Shown here: positions 18,501 through 27,279 of the stretch, piece by piece
Layout of the letters: every line of letters begins with the position of its first letter
Numbering within the stretch: position 1 is the stretch's first letter
Assembly (NCBI RefSeq): GCF_039543505.1
Contig: NZ_BAABJW010000004.1
Span: forward strand, 62,001-126,000
Direction: 5' to 3'
DNA length: 64,000 nucleotides
Origin: Litoribaculum gwangyangense
GTDB taxonomy: Bacteria > Bacteroidota > Bacteroidia > Flavobacteriales > Flavobacteriaceae
The notes under the pieces: model-generated
Told to the model about the DNA's origin: nothing
Seen by the model: only the letters and a program-made list of their open reading frames with translations
The model's database searches: none
Translations under genes and position numbers: made by a program

Positions 18501-18618
18501 TTTAAATATAGACTTGGAGCATGGTCCTGTTGGTAATGGCAGTTGTGGGCCGAGTCCTTTACAAAAATACATGGTAAGGCCAGAGGCTAAAATATATCAA
18601 CTAAAAATAGAGTTTTAG
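15523..18618 (+). CDS. GH2 beta-galactosidase-type glycoside hydrolase
   Basis: A 1031-residue secreted LacZ-like enzyme with a signal peptide ending near residue 21 (LQAQ). All five LacZ-type domains can be traced: sugar-binding jelly roll (WINDQKVGYSQDSWSPATFN), Ig-like domain, TIM barrel, second Ig-like domain and the C-terminal small-chain beta-sandwich (GKGPGSSYNDRKTGMRMG). The acid/base is Glu451 in FGNEAGNG and the nucleophile Glu526 in NEFAHSMGNS. The spacing of 75 residues agrees with LacZ. It starts 17 bp after the GH106 stop, so it is in the same operon. In ulvan loci GH2 enzymes remove minor side or backbone sugars such as galactose or uronate; the exact sugar cannot be read from the sequence. 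Confidence 0.9.
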   Translation: MRKRKLFFQLILFFLGTNLQAQNNDWENQYVTQINKEKPTATLFYDDSSDDVISLNGIWDFAYFDDVSKVPADAKPEKWNKIQVPAAWEMQGYGTPIYTNQIYPFDKNPPFIAGINGNPVGVYQTQFDISEIKDKQIYVHFGSVASAFYLWINDQKVGYSQDSWSPATFNISKYLKKGKNALRMQVFRWSDGSYLEDQDGWRMSGIFRDVFLVEKEAVHIKDYFAKTDLIAAGAKLDLKIDLSNNLGQKLKKYNIHMSLKDSDGKVIAQQEIHADAQVNLSSEFSSIKPWSNESPHLYTLDIQLKKGKELIDEVQSKIGFKEVALSDKNELLLNGKPFIIKGVNIVEHDPIHGKYITNDRMEKQIKLLKQYNINTIRTAHYPADPYLYKLCDEYGMLVIDEANVESQGMKYEEASLAKDASWEKAHLERLEAMMQRDKNHPSIILWSFGNEAGNGVNIEAMQRRAKEIDTSRPTHYHIIDGGVAYDTYGGGIIKFGKPNTFGRYQSVDDMEYLGKTGTDRPYLLNEFAHSMGNSTGNLQEYVDVFEKYPNLIGGCIWDWVDQGLTKSTSGLYGNKIEDENASHEQSKLPGTDFYWAYGGSFGDTPNSGRFCINGLVFPDLTPSSKTQEVKKAYQDIAFKLIDFKQGKIQISNKYHVTNLKSFDFEWLLLKNGEDIKRVPFEVDLLGLSKIDINLPDWKPETDSGGEYVLQISAMLKNEEKWASKGFEIAFEEWVMALQNQPELPLKSDSKVKVDEKNNQLIITASEHLFSFNKEKGMLQKVIKNDEELISDGMALSFYRAPVDNDLSFKKDWGNFRPDSLACKVHSFDVEVLEGNVKLSIAKTYNSKNSRSGISTHEMFTISGDGAVLVALKVQYFGDDVPPSLPRIGYTAKLPKSYNEVNWYGKGPGSSYNDRKTGMRMGIYQASIDDLFTNYIKPQANGNRSEVRWLKVGNQNPIEIKGANPINFSLQKYDAYQLAKARFSYQLKENEYHFLNIDLEHGPVGNGSCGPSPLQKYMVRPEAKIYQLKIEF

Positions 18619-18747
18619 AAATTAATTTATGAGAAAACCCATATAAATTTTAGAGTACATTGCGTGAAATTAACATGAGATAAAAAAATTATTTCATGTG
18701 TTTAAATGTCCAAATACCTAATAACACAATAAACGTAAATAACGATA

Positions 18748-20199
18748 ATGAAACTAATAAAATTATCACAATTAGTTATACCAATTTTCTTTTTAACGGG
18801 ATTTGTAAGTTGTAAAACGAAACAAGTAGACGAAAATAACAAGCAAACACAAGAGCAAAAAGTAGCCACAAAACCCAATATTATTTTTATTCTAGCCGAC
18901 GATTTGGGGTATGGCGATGTGGGTTTCAATGGCCAAGACAAAATAAAAACTCCAAATATTGATAAACTGGCAACAAACGGTATGGTCTTTACCAACCATT
19001 ACACTGGTTCCACGGTATGTGGCCCCTCTCGAGCCGTTTTGATGACCGGGAAACATACAGGGCATGCTACCGTTCGTGGAAATCCTAGATGGACCGCCAG
19101 TGGTACTCCAGTAGATATTAGTGCTGAAGATGTTACAGTAGCCGAAGAACTAAAACGAGCCGGCTATACCACAGGTATGATTGGTAAGTGGGGGTTGGCA
19201 GAAAACTTAAACGAAGGTTTACCTTTTAAGCAAGGGTTTGATTATTTCTATGGATTTAATCAGCATTCGCCAGCACATCATTACTACCCAAAAACGATTT
19301 TTGAGAATGAAAATGAGTTAATTATAGAAGGTAACGACCCTCAAACAAAAGAAGGGCAACACATTCATTATTTAATGACTGAAAAGGCAACCAACTTTAT
19401 TGATGAAAATCATAAAAAACCGTTCTTTTTGTATTTAGCCTATACCATTCCGCATTTTGAGTTAACCATATTAGAAGAAGAAAAAGAACAATACAAAAAT
19501 TTGGGTTGGCCAAAACGACAAATGACACCAGGGCATTACCGTCATGATGAAGATGGTCATACAACTTATGCGGCCATGGTATCAACCATGGATAGAGATA
19601 TTGGTAATTTGATGAAACAATTAAAGGATCTCGGTATTGCTGATAACACTTTGGTGATCTTTACAAGTGACAATGGGCACGAGTACGACGATTTAAAAAA
19701 TGAATTTTTTAATAGTAATGGCGATTTTCAAGGGCATAAACGCGACTTGTACGAAGGTGGTATTCATGCTCCATTTGTAGCTTATTGGCCAAATAAAATC
19801 AAGGCAGGTACAAAAACCGAGCATATTTCTGCATTTTGGGATTTTCTGCCAACAGCATGTGAATTGGCGGGTGTAAAGCCAAGCGATACAGTTGATGGCA
19901 TTTCTTATTTACCAACATTATTAGGAAATGATGACAGCCAGAAAAAACACAACTATTTGTATTGGGAATTTAATGAAAACCAAGGACCTATTCAAGCAGT
20001 TAGAAAAGATCATTGGAAAGGCATTAAATTCAAGGAAAAGCCTATAGAGATTTACGACTTAAGTAAAGATATAAGTGAGCAAAATAATTTAGCCGAACAA
20101 CGCCCAGATAAAGCAAAAGAATTACTTTTCCTCATCAATAATTCACGAACGGAGCATTCAGAGTTTCCGTTGGTAAAAAAGATATTAAAGAGACAATAA
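18748..20199 (+). CDS. Formylglycine-dependent sulfatase (family S1), lipoprotein
   Basis: A 483-residue S1 sulfatase with a lipobox ending at Cys22 (FVSC). The metal site motif is IIFILADDLGYGDVG. The catalytic motif CGPSRAVLMTG has Cys91 as the residue to be oxidised to formylglycine. Further metal and sulfate-binding positions are seen in TSDNGHEYDD and GKWG. It would remove sulfate from ulvan-derived oligosaccharides, probably rhamnose-3-sulfate or sulfated xylose, in the periplasm. The formylglycine-generating enzyme is not in this window. A second sulfatase follows 32 bp later. The subfamily cannot be assigned without comparison to a database. Confidence 0.92.
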   Translation: MKLIKLSQLVIPIFFLTGFVSCKTKQVDENNKQTQEQKVATKPNIIFILADDLGYGDVGFNGQDKIKTPNIDKLATNGMVFTNHYTGSTVCGPSRAVLMTGKHTGHATVRGNPRWTASGTPVDISAEDVTVAEELKRAGYTTGMIGKWGLAENLNEGLPFKQGFDYFYGFNQHSPAHHYYPKTIFENENELIIEGNDPQTKEGQHIHYLMTEKATNFIDENHKKPFFLYLAYTIPHFELTILEEEKEQYKNLGWPKRQMTPGHYRHDEDGHTTYAAMVSTMDRDIGNLMKQLKDLGIADNTLVIFTSDNGHEYDDLKNEFFNSNGDFQGHKRDLYEGGIHAPFVAYWPNKIKAGTKTEHISAFWDFLPTACELAGVKPSDTVDGISYLPTLLGNDDSQKKHNYLYWEFNENQGPIQAVRKDHWKGIKFKEKPIEIYDLSKDISEQNNLAEQRPDKAKELLFLINNSRTEHSEFPLVKKILKRQ

Positions 20200-20231
20200 T
20201 TAAAAACCAATTTTATAATTCAATAATATAA

Positions 20232-21629
20232 ATGCGATTCTTACTAACTATTTTTGCTGTCATACTAACATCATTAAGTTCATGTAACAGCCAATCGAAG
20301 CAAATTGAAAATACAAAGCCTAATATTCTCATTATAAATATTGATGATATGGGTTGGAAAGATGTTGGTTTTATGGGGAGTGAATATTACGAAACACCTC
20401 ATATTGACGCTTTATCCAAACAAGGCATGGTATTTACTAATGGCTATGCGGCCTCAGCTAATTGTGCACCCAGTAGAGCTTGTTTAATGACTGGACTTTG
20501 GACACCACGTCATGGAATTTATACTGTGAATTCTTCCGAAAGAGGAGAGTCTAAAGACCGTAAACTCATCCCAACACCTAATACCACTATATTAGCACCA
20601 GAGCACGACATTATACCAAAACTTTTAAAGCGTAATGGTTATAAAACCTGTCATGCAGGGAAATGGCATTTAAGTAAAAACCCTTTAGAATATGGCTTTG
20701 ATATCAATATAGGTGGAGGCCATAATGGTCTCCCTTCAAGTTATTATCCGCCCTATAAAAATGTAAAGATTGCAAAGGGTAACAGTCAATACTTAACCGA
20801 TTTGGTCATGGAAAACGCCTTGAAGTTTGTAGACACTATAGCCTCACCATTCTTTCTATATTATTCGCCTTATGCAGTACATACGCCCATAATGCCGGTG
20901 GATAGTCTCTTGCCTAAATATAAAAAGAAAGCACCATGGAATGGTCAGGGAAATCCGGAATATGCAACCATGGTTGATAATCTTGATAGAAATATTGGGT
21001 TGCTAATCAATAAATTAAAAGAAAGAAACCTTTTTGATAATACACTTATTGTTTTTACTTCAGATAATGGGGGTTTATATGGTATTACCAAACAAAAACC
21101 ACTAAGGGCAGGGAAAGGAAGTTACTATGAAGGTGGCATTCGGGAACCCTTTTTCTTTGTTTATAACGGAAAAATTGAACCAAATTCAAAAAGCGAAGTA
21201 CCAATTACCAATCTTGATATTTTTCCAACCATGCTGAAATATGCAGGGATTGAAAACACCAAACTTGAACTAGATGGTGCTAATCTGTCTTCGGTATTAG
21301 AAGGGAAAACAGAAACGTTTGAGCGTCCCCTATATTGGCATTTCCCTATTTATTTGCAAGCCTATAATAAAAAAGATAATGAAAATCGAGACCCTTTGTT
21401 TAGAACACGTCCAGGTTCAGTAATACGAAAAGGAGACTGGAAACTGCATTTCTATTTTGAAGATGGTGGAGTTGAATTGTATAATTTATCTGAAGATATA
21501 GGTGAACAAAATAATTTGGCATTAACATATCCAGAGAAAAAAGATGAATTATTAACGCTGTTAAAAAAATGGTGGAAACAAACCAATGCGCCTATTCCAA
21601 AAGATTTAAATCCTGAATATACAGATTGA
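20232..21629 (+). CDS. Formylglycine-dependent sulfatase (family S1), lipoprotein
   Basis: A 465-residue S1 sulfatase with a lipobox ending at Cys18 (LSSC). The N-terminal metal motif is ILIINIDDMGWKDVG. The active-site motif CAPSRACLMTG has Cys78 as the formylglycine precursor. TSDNGGLYG and the GKWHLS segment complete the metal and sulfate pocket. It is clearly different from the upstream sulfatase (different spacing after the active site, different C-terminal third), so the two probably act on differently placed sulfates. The segment KPLRAGKGSYYEGGIREPFF is relevant because a decayed copy of this part is found at 22561-22635. Confidence 0.92.
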   Translation: MRFLLTIFAVILTSLSSCNSQSKQIENTKPNILIINIDDMGWKDVGFMGSEYYETPHIDALSKQGMVFTNGYAASANCAPSRACLMTGLWTPRHGIYTVNSSERGESKDRKLIPTPNTTILAPEHDIIPKLLKRNGYKTCHAGKWHLSKNPLEYGFDINIGGGHNGLPSSYYPPYKNVKIAKGNSQYLTDLVMENALKFVDTIASPFFLYYSPYAVHTPIMPVDSLLPKYKKKAPWNGQGNPEYATMVDNLDRNIGLLINKLKERNLFDNTLIVFTSDNGGLYGITKQKPLRAGKGSYYEGGIREPFFFVYNGKIEPNSKSEVPITNLDIFPTMLKYAGIENTKLELDGANLSSVLEGKTETFERPLYWHFPIYLQAYNKKDNENRDPLFRTRPGSVIRKGDWKLHFYFEDGGVELYNLSEDIGEQNNLALTYPEKKDELLTLLKKWWKQTNAPIPKDLNPEYTD

Positions 21630-21740
21630 AAAAACGTTTATAATAGAATAAATCTTAAATGTGTTTTTTTAAACTAAATAAATAAGTAGTTTTAATTTCA
21701 TTATAAAAAATACAATTTGCAAACCTAAAATCATAAAATC

Positions 21741-22556
21741 ATGAAAAAAATAATTGTTTTAATATGTACGGTTCTATTAGTTGCATGTCAGAGAAACGAG
21801 CCCATAACAAATCCTGATCCTGTTGATGACGAGTTTTTATTTTATGCAGGAATACTTAATGAGTATGTGTTGACTAATGAAATTTTTCAAGATTTAGTTA
21901 ATAATACTGGGAATGCTATTTTAATTGCTGAAGGTGCTTTGACTGGTAAAACAAATAATTCAAAAAGTACCCCTACAATTACCGTAGAACCTTTTGATTT
22001 TGAAACTTTTCCCAAAACAATAACAGTAAATTACGGGTCTGGAACATTATGTGAAGATGGTATTATTAGGAGTGGTGTTATTGTTATAGAATCAACAGGA
22101 TGGTTCTGGGAACAGGGAAGTAAACAAACTATTTCCTTTAATAATTACTTTCATGATATTTTTAAAGTAGAAGGAAAACAAGTTATTGAAAACTTTGGAC
22201 AAAATCAAAATGGATTTATAGAGTTTCGGGTGATAGTTGAAGATGGTCTTGTAGAGTTTGATAATGGTATAAGTATAACTTTTAACGAAGACTCCATTCG
22301 AACATGGATTGCTGGTTATGGAACCTCTTCAAATATTTGGGATGATGAATATCTGCTAGATACGTATCAATTTGGTGTTAGTTCTAATGGCACTAATTAT
22401 TTGTTAGTTTTTGATGAACCACTTCATTATGTATTAGCGCCCAGAGCGATTAAATCTGGCATTGTTAATCTTCAAATAGGAAGTGTTTCTAATATTGAGA
22501 TTAATTATAGCAATGGTACTTATACCATATTAGGAATAACGAAGTCTTGGAATTAA
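21741..22556 (+). CDS. Lipoprotein of unknown function
   Basis: A 271-residue lipoprotein with a lipobox ending at Cys16 (LLVAC). I do not recognise the family. The mature part is rich in beta-strand-forming residues (ITVNYGSGTLCEDGIIRSGV, FEIN-type strands) and has no obvious catalytic motif. A 111-bp AT-rich gap separates it from the sulfatase upstream. Directly behind its stop codon begins a sulfatase gene fragment, which suggests that it entered or was joined here by recombination and is not an original part of the sulfatase operon. It may be a surface accessory or binding protein; this is a guess. Confidence 0.6.
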   Translation: MKKIIVLICTVLLVACQRNEPITNPDPVDDEFLFYAGILNEYVLTNEIFQDLVNNTGNAILIAEGALTGKTNNSKSTPTITVEPFDFETFPKTITVNYGSGTLCEDGIIRSGVIVIESTGWFWEQGSKQTISFNNYFHDIFKVEGKQVIENFGQNQNGFIEFRVIVEDGLVEFDNGISITFNEDSIRTWIAGYGTSSNIWDDEYLLDTYQFGVSSNGTNYLLVFDEPLHYVLAPRAIKSGIVNLQIGSVSNIEINYSNGTYTILGITKSWN

Positions 22557-22560
22557 ATGC

Positions 22561-22635
22561 AAAGCCTTAAGAGCAAGAGAGGGAAGTTGGTATTATGGTG
22601 GTATACAAGTGCCTTTTTTCTTTGTTTTAAATAAT
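22561..22635 (+). pseudogene. Fragment of a sulfatase gene
   Basis: Read from 22561, the frame encodes KALRAREGSWYYGGIQVPFF, then FVLNN and a stop. This matches the segment KPLRAGKGSYYEGGIREPFF followed by FVYNG in the sulfatase at 20232-21629, a conserved region after the TSDNGG motif. Nothing of the active-site part remains. It starts 4 bp after the stop of the lipoprotein gene. The rest of the gap up to 22899 shows only very weak resemblance to sulfatase 3' sequence (about 22725-22775) and otherwise nothing I can identify. Confidence 0.7.
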
Positions 22636-22899
22636 TAAAATTAAATCCAATTACAATATAGAGAGAACAACCAATTTTTTATTATCGTTTATAACACAAA
22701 ACAATAAAACTTTAATAACATTGGGATACTTAAATTACCATCCAAAAAAAGAAAGTTTGTTAACAATTAACGCTTCTCATAAGATATATAAGAAAAGGAA
22801 TCTCGGTTTGTAGAATTTTTAATAGGAAATCTAGTATTGAATTATGTGCCTATGGAAGTGTTTTTTGAGGGACGGCAAAAACGAAATGGAGCATTACAA

Positions 22900-23781
22900 T
22901 TAACTCTTCCTGCTATTGTTTCTAAACTTCCCGGGAGCCAAACCCGTTTTACGTTTAAATAAACGATTAAAATATACATCCGATTCAAATCCTAGTTCAA
23001 AAGCAATTTCTTTTTGTGATTTGTTTGAGTTTAAAAGTAACTCTTTAGATTTTTCAATTTTTATAAGAAGATGGTATTGTAAAGGCGAAAGACCTGTTTG
23101 TTTTTTAAAATCTATTCTAAATTTAGAATAACTTACTCCTAAGCTTTGAGCAATTTCCTTTAAATTTAGGGTTGAATGGATATTGTTGTACATGATACTT
23201 TTCGTTTTTGATATCATGGAATTTAAGGTTTCAATATAACTTCCACCACTTTTGATGTTATATAAGTCGGCCATGAGTTGAATGCAAATGCCTGAAGCAA
23301 TACGCTGATAGCCATAAGGCTCTTCATCAAATAGTTTAAAAAGCGAATTAAAATGATTTAAAATATAAGGCTTGTTACATTTAGAAATAATAGGTTCGTG
23401 AGTGTTAAAAAAACCATTCGACAAAAATTGTGATGCAATCTTTCCTGAAAAACCTACCCAACGCTCGGTCCACCCTATACTTTTTTTAGGCTTATATCGA
23501 TGCCATACCCCTGGGAATAATAAAAACACATCGCCATCACTTACATTGATCTTTCCAGTAGCTTTGCTTTCAAAAACACCTTGTCCTTTAGTGATGAATA
23601 CTAAATGAAATTCATCTAAAATACGACCCTTTTCCCATGTGAAAATGTATTGATCTGGATGGTCTTTTGAAGGGTAATCAGTGTTTTTATCAATAACATT
23701 TCGTCCTAAATTATTAACATAAAATCCCCAAGAAGCATCTTTTTCACTAGTAATTAAATATTTTCTGTATTTATTTTGCAT
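22900..23781 (-). CDS. AraC-family transcriptional regulator, probably of rhamnose genes
   Basis: A 293-residue cytoplasmic regulator. The N-terminal half is a cupin-type sugar-sensing domain (FHLVFITKGQGVFESKATGK..., GDVFLLFPGVWHRYKP). The C-terminal 100 residues carry the two helix-turn-helix motifs of the AraC family (LNLKEIAQSLGVSYSKFRID and KSQKEIAFELGFESDVYFNR). It is divergent from the GH78/isomerase/RhaT run, with 232 bp between the start codons, the usual arrangement for a regulator of the neighbouring operon. The inducer is probably L-rhamnose or a derivative (inference from context). A decayed copy of the end of such a gene lies at 7389-7535. Confidence 0.88.
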   Translation of the reverse strand: MQNKYRKYLITSEKDASWGFYVNNLGRNVIDKNTDYPSKDHPDQYIFTWEKGRILDEFHLVFITKGQGVFESKATGKINVSDGDVFLLFPGVWHRYKPKKSIGWTERWVGFSGKIASQFLSNGFFNTHEPIISKCNKPYILNHFNSLFKLFDEEPYGYQRIASGICIQLMADLYNIKSGGSYIETLNSMISKTKSIMYNNIHSTLNLKEIAQSLGVSYSKFRIDFKKQTGLSPLQYHLLIKIEKSKELLLNSNKSQKEIAFELGFESDVYFNRLFKRKTGLAPGKFRNNSRKS

Positions 23782-24013
23782 ATCATTTTGTGCAACTAAT
23801 ATATCAATTTGTTAATTGCTAACCCAAAAAAAAATATCGAAATTTAAATATTTAAGACCTGTATGGTTTTATTAAAAGTATAAGCGTATAGGCACCACTA
23901 TTATATGTTGATTTACGGGGTTAAAACTTTAGAAAGGTTATACTCACAGATATAAAATAAAACTTTAATTCATTATATTAAAAATGAAATATTAACTAAA
24001 CCATCACCACTTT

Positions 24014-27000
24014 ATGCATGAATTTTGTAAACAACTTTTCATTTTAGTATTAATTGTATTTATATCAAGTTGCAAGCATCCATCTACAGTTTCACCAATG
24101 GATTTAAAATGCGAATACAAAACGAATCCCCTTGGAATTGACAATATAACACCTCGTTTTAGCTGGAAAATAGTAGATGCCAATAATAATAGGGGGCAAA
24201 AACAAACAGCGTATCAATTACTAGTATCAAGTAGCTTAGAATTTTTAGATAGAAACAAAGGAGATGTTTGGGACTCTGGAAAGGTAATTACAGATTCATC
24301 AGTAAATAATGCTTTCAAAGGCAGTTTATTAAAATCTTCGAATAAATATTATTGGAAAGTACGTGTTTGGGATGTTTCAGAAAAAGTGTCTAATTGGAGC
24401 GAACCCGCTACATTTTCCATGGGGCTTTTAAATGCTTCCGACTGGAAAGGTGATTGGATTCATAAACTCGACCAAAAGAAAACTGACCATAATTGGTATC
24501 GGAAAACCTTTAAACTCAATGAAAAAGCTACTTCAGCTTTTGTTTATGTAGGCTCTTTTGGTTATCACGAATTGTATGTAAACGGACAAAAACTAACAGA
24601 AAACGTGATGAATCCGGTTTCATCATACATGAAAAAACGCATTCCTTATTTAACCTATGATATTACGGAATTCTTAAACAAAGGCGATAATGTCATCGCT
24701 ATTTGGCATGCCGCAGGTTGGGCACGATGGGACCGTATTATTGAGTATCGTAATCCACCATTTGTCTTTAAAGCGCAAGCCAATATCACAACAAATAAGG
24801 AACAAATAATTTTAGCAACCGATGAAACTTGGAAATGCAAAAAAAGCTATAGTTCTTATTACGGCGATTGGGATATTTTGGATTTTGGAGGTGAAACCAT
24901 AGACGACAGATTTAAAGAAGACGATTGGAATACCGTTAATTACAATGATACCAATTGGGGAAATGCCAGTATTTACAATGCTGAAAAATTAAATGCATCA
25001 CTGGAATCAATCAATGATTCGGTTGAGGTAAAAGAAGATAAACTAATAGGTAAAGGTAAATTTCAAAATAGAAAGTTCAGTCCTATTACCGCTCAACTCA
25101 GTGCGCAAATGGTGGAGCCTCAAGTTAAGTTTAGAGAAATTAAACCCATGGCCATCTCTAAAAATGAAGACGGTACGTATCGGGTAGATATGGGCGAGAA
25201 TTATACTGGTTTTTTTGAAATGAAATTATTTCAAGGTAAAGAAGGCGATTCTATTTTATTTGAAATTAGCGATGTAGCAGATGTGCGTTCTAATTGGAAG
25301 CAAAAAAGCAAATACATTTTTGGGAAATCGGGCAAAGGCACCTTTACAAACCGATTTAATGTAGCCGGTGGGCGCTGGATTACCGTTTACGGTTTAAATT
25401 ACGAACCGAGTTTGACCGATGTTAAAGGTTTTGTAGTTACTAACGACCGTAAAATTATAAGTAAGTTCCATTCTTCAAGTGAACTACTCAATAAAATTTA
25501 TAAGATTAATTTAGATACCTACATCGCAAATACCATGGATGGTATTTTGGTCGATTGCCCGCATCGAGAACGACGCGGTTGGGGAGAAGTCACTGTGGCC
25601 GCAATGTATGGTGATGCGCTACCCAATTTTGAAAGTGGGGCCTACATGGATCAGTACTTACAATATACCCGCGATGCGCAGTTGCCTGACGGACAGATTC
25701 GTGGTATTGTAAATGAAAATGACCGTCCTTTTTTAATGTGGAAGGCCAATAGCCCGTTAACAGTTTGGGAGACCTACAGAATGTTGGGCGACAAAAAAAT
25801 ACTGGAAGACAATTATGAGTCTATGCAAAAATGGATGACTTGGATGTATCAAAATTCTAATTTCGAAACAGACGGTGCATTAATAACGGGCGAGCAAGGC
25901 GCCAGAGAATTTCCAGGTTTAGGCGATTGGTGTACGCCACGAGGTAATTTCTGGACCAGCAGTAACTCACCCGAAGCCATTCATTTTAACAATTGCATTT
26001 ATGCGGTAATGCTCGATAATGCAGAGAAAATAGCTTTAGAATTAGGTAAAACCAATGATGCCAAAACCTATGCCAATCGTTTAAAAGTACAGCGGGAAGC
26101 AACGCATAAAATGACTTACAATGCTGAAACCGGACAATATGGTAATGGCCAGCAAGTTAATCAAGCCTTTGCTTTATTGGCAGGGGTAACTCCTGAGTCT
26201 GAAAAACAAAAAGTCTATGATAATTTAGTAGATAACGTTCTTTATAAATTTCCGTATTACGATACAGGTAGCTCAGGACAAGCACTTTACACACGCTATT
26301 TTATCGAGTCGGGAGAACGCATGGATTTAATTTATGAGTTGCTTCAAGATAAGCACCACCCAAGTTATGGCTATTTTATAGAGCAAGGGAAAACGGTATG
26401 GCCAGAACGTTGGTCTGCCGTGGGTAATAGTCAAATTCATACGTGTTATACCGGAATTGGAGGCTATTTTATTAAAGGATTTGGCGGAATAAGACCAAAT
26501 CCAGAAAGCTTGGGTATGCAAAACATGGTAATAAAACCAGCTTTAGTTGGTGATTTAACCTTTACAAATACCGAATACCAATCGATGTATGGTAATGTGG
26601 TGGTTAATTGGAAAAAACAAGATAAAGGCGCAACATTCCATATTGAAGTTCCAGTAAATACAAATGCAATTATTTATTTACCAGCAACTTCAAAAGAGGT
26701 GGTTTTTGAAAGCGATAATTTAATAGAAAAAGTTAAAGACATCACCTATGTAGGTACAGAAAAGAATGATGCCGTTGGCAATTACGTAATGTTTAAAATT
26801 GCCTCTGGAATTTACAATTTTAAGGTGCATGAGCTTCCAAAAGTAACCTATCCAGAACCGCTAGGAACTTCAAAAAATTTAGCAACTCTAGGCAGAATGA
26901 ATGCATCATCTATGTTTATTGAAACTGAAAAATTACCTGGTTTTGAAGCATTTAAAGCAAACGATGAAAACAACGAAACACGGTGGTTGGCTAACAATCT

Positions 27001-27265
27001 AAATAATCAATATTTAGAGGTGGAATGGGTAAAACCACAGACCTTTAATAAAGTGATTATTGATGAATTTGACAATCATATTGCAGCATACAAAATTCAA
27101 TATTGGTATAAAGATGGATGGAATGACCTTGTAAGCGACACAACTTGTGGAGCTAATAAATCGCATAGATTTGAGTCTGTTACTGCTTCAAAATGTAGAA
27201 TTTTTATTGTTGAAGCTAAAAAAGCACCATCAATTTCAGAGTTGAAAATATATCAATCAAATTAA
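24014..27265 (+). CDS. GH78 alpha-L-rhamnosidase lipoprotein with C-terminal F5/8-type C domain
   Basis: A 1083-residue lipoprotein (lipobox Cys20, FISSC). It has the full GH78 layout: an N-terminal fibronectin-like domain (LKCEYKTNPLGIDNITPRFS), the N-domain sandwich (FGYHELYVNGQKL), a concanavalin-like domain, the (alpha/alpha)6 barrel and a C-terminal sandwich. The signature DCPHRERRGWGE begins at Asp514, with Glu519 the other presumed acidic catalyst. A further Glu is in VWPERWSAVGNSQIH. Residues about 950-1083 add a discoidin/CBM32-like domain (FKANDENNETRWLANN...), which may bind the substrate. The isomerase gene follows after 14 bp, linking rhamnose release directly to rhamnose catabolism. 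Confidence 0.92.
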   Translation: MHEFCKQLFILVLIVFISSCKHPSTVSPMDLKCEYKTNPLGIDNITPRFSWKIVDANNNRGQKQTAYQLLVSSSLEFLDRNKGDVWDSGKVITDSSVNNAFKGSLLKSSNKYYWKVRVWDVSEKVSNWSEPATFSMGLLNASDWKGDWIHKLDQKKTDHNWYRKTFKLNEKATSAFVYVGSFGYHELYVNGQKLTENVMNPVSSYMKKRIPYLTYDITEFLNKGDNVIAIWHAAGWARWDRIIEYRNPPFVFKAQANITTNKEQIILATDETWKCKKSYSSYYGDWDILDFGGETIDDRFKEDDWNTVNYNDTNWGNASIYNAEKLNASLESINDSVEVKEDKLIGKGKFQNRKFSPITAQLSAQMVEPQVKFREIKPMAISKNEDGTYRVDMGENYTGFFEMKLFQGKEGDSILFEISDVADVRSNWKQKSKYIFGKSGKGTFTNRFNVAGGRWITVYGLNYEPSLTDVKGFVVTNDRKIISKFHSSSELLNKIYKINLDTYIANTMDGILVDCPHRERRGWGEVTVAAMYGDALPNFESGAYMDQYLQYTRDAQLPDGQIRGIVNENDRPFLMWKANSPLTVWETYRMLGDKKILEDNYESMQKWMTWMYQNSNFETDGALITGEQGAREFPGLGDWCTPRGNFWTSSNSPEAIHFNNCIYAVMLDNAEKIALELGKTNDAKTYANRLKVQREATHKMTYNAETGQYGNGQQVNQAFALLAGVTPESEKQKVYDNLVDNVLYKFPYYDTGSSGQALYTRYFIESGERMDLIYELLQDKHHPSYGYFIEQGKTVWPERWSAVGNSQIHTCYTGIGGYFIKGFGGIRPNPESLGMQNMVIKPALVGDLTFTNTEYQSMYGNVVVNWKKQDKGATFHIEVPVNTNAIIYLPATSKEVVFESDNLIEKVKDITYVGTEKNDAVGNYVMFKIASGIYNFKVHELPKVTYPEPLGTSKNLATLGRMNASSMFIETEKLPGFEAFKANDENNETRWLANNLNNQYLEVEWVKPQTFNKVIIDEFDNHIAAYKIQYWYKDGWNDLVSDTTCGANKSHRFESVTASKCRIFIVEAKKAPSISELKIYQSN

Positions 27266-27279
27266 AGATAAAAAACAAA

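Noticed and set aside
23857..23864. CCTGTA before the AraC gene as a further operator copy (minus strand ACAGG)
   Set aside because: It lies 76 bp upstream of the regulator start, a similar distance, but only ACAGG is kept and the CA half-site 10 bp upstream is missing.
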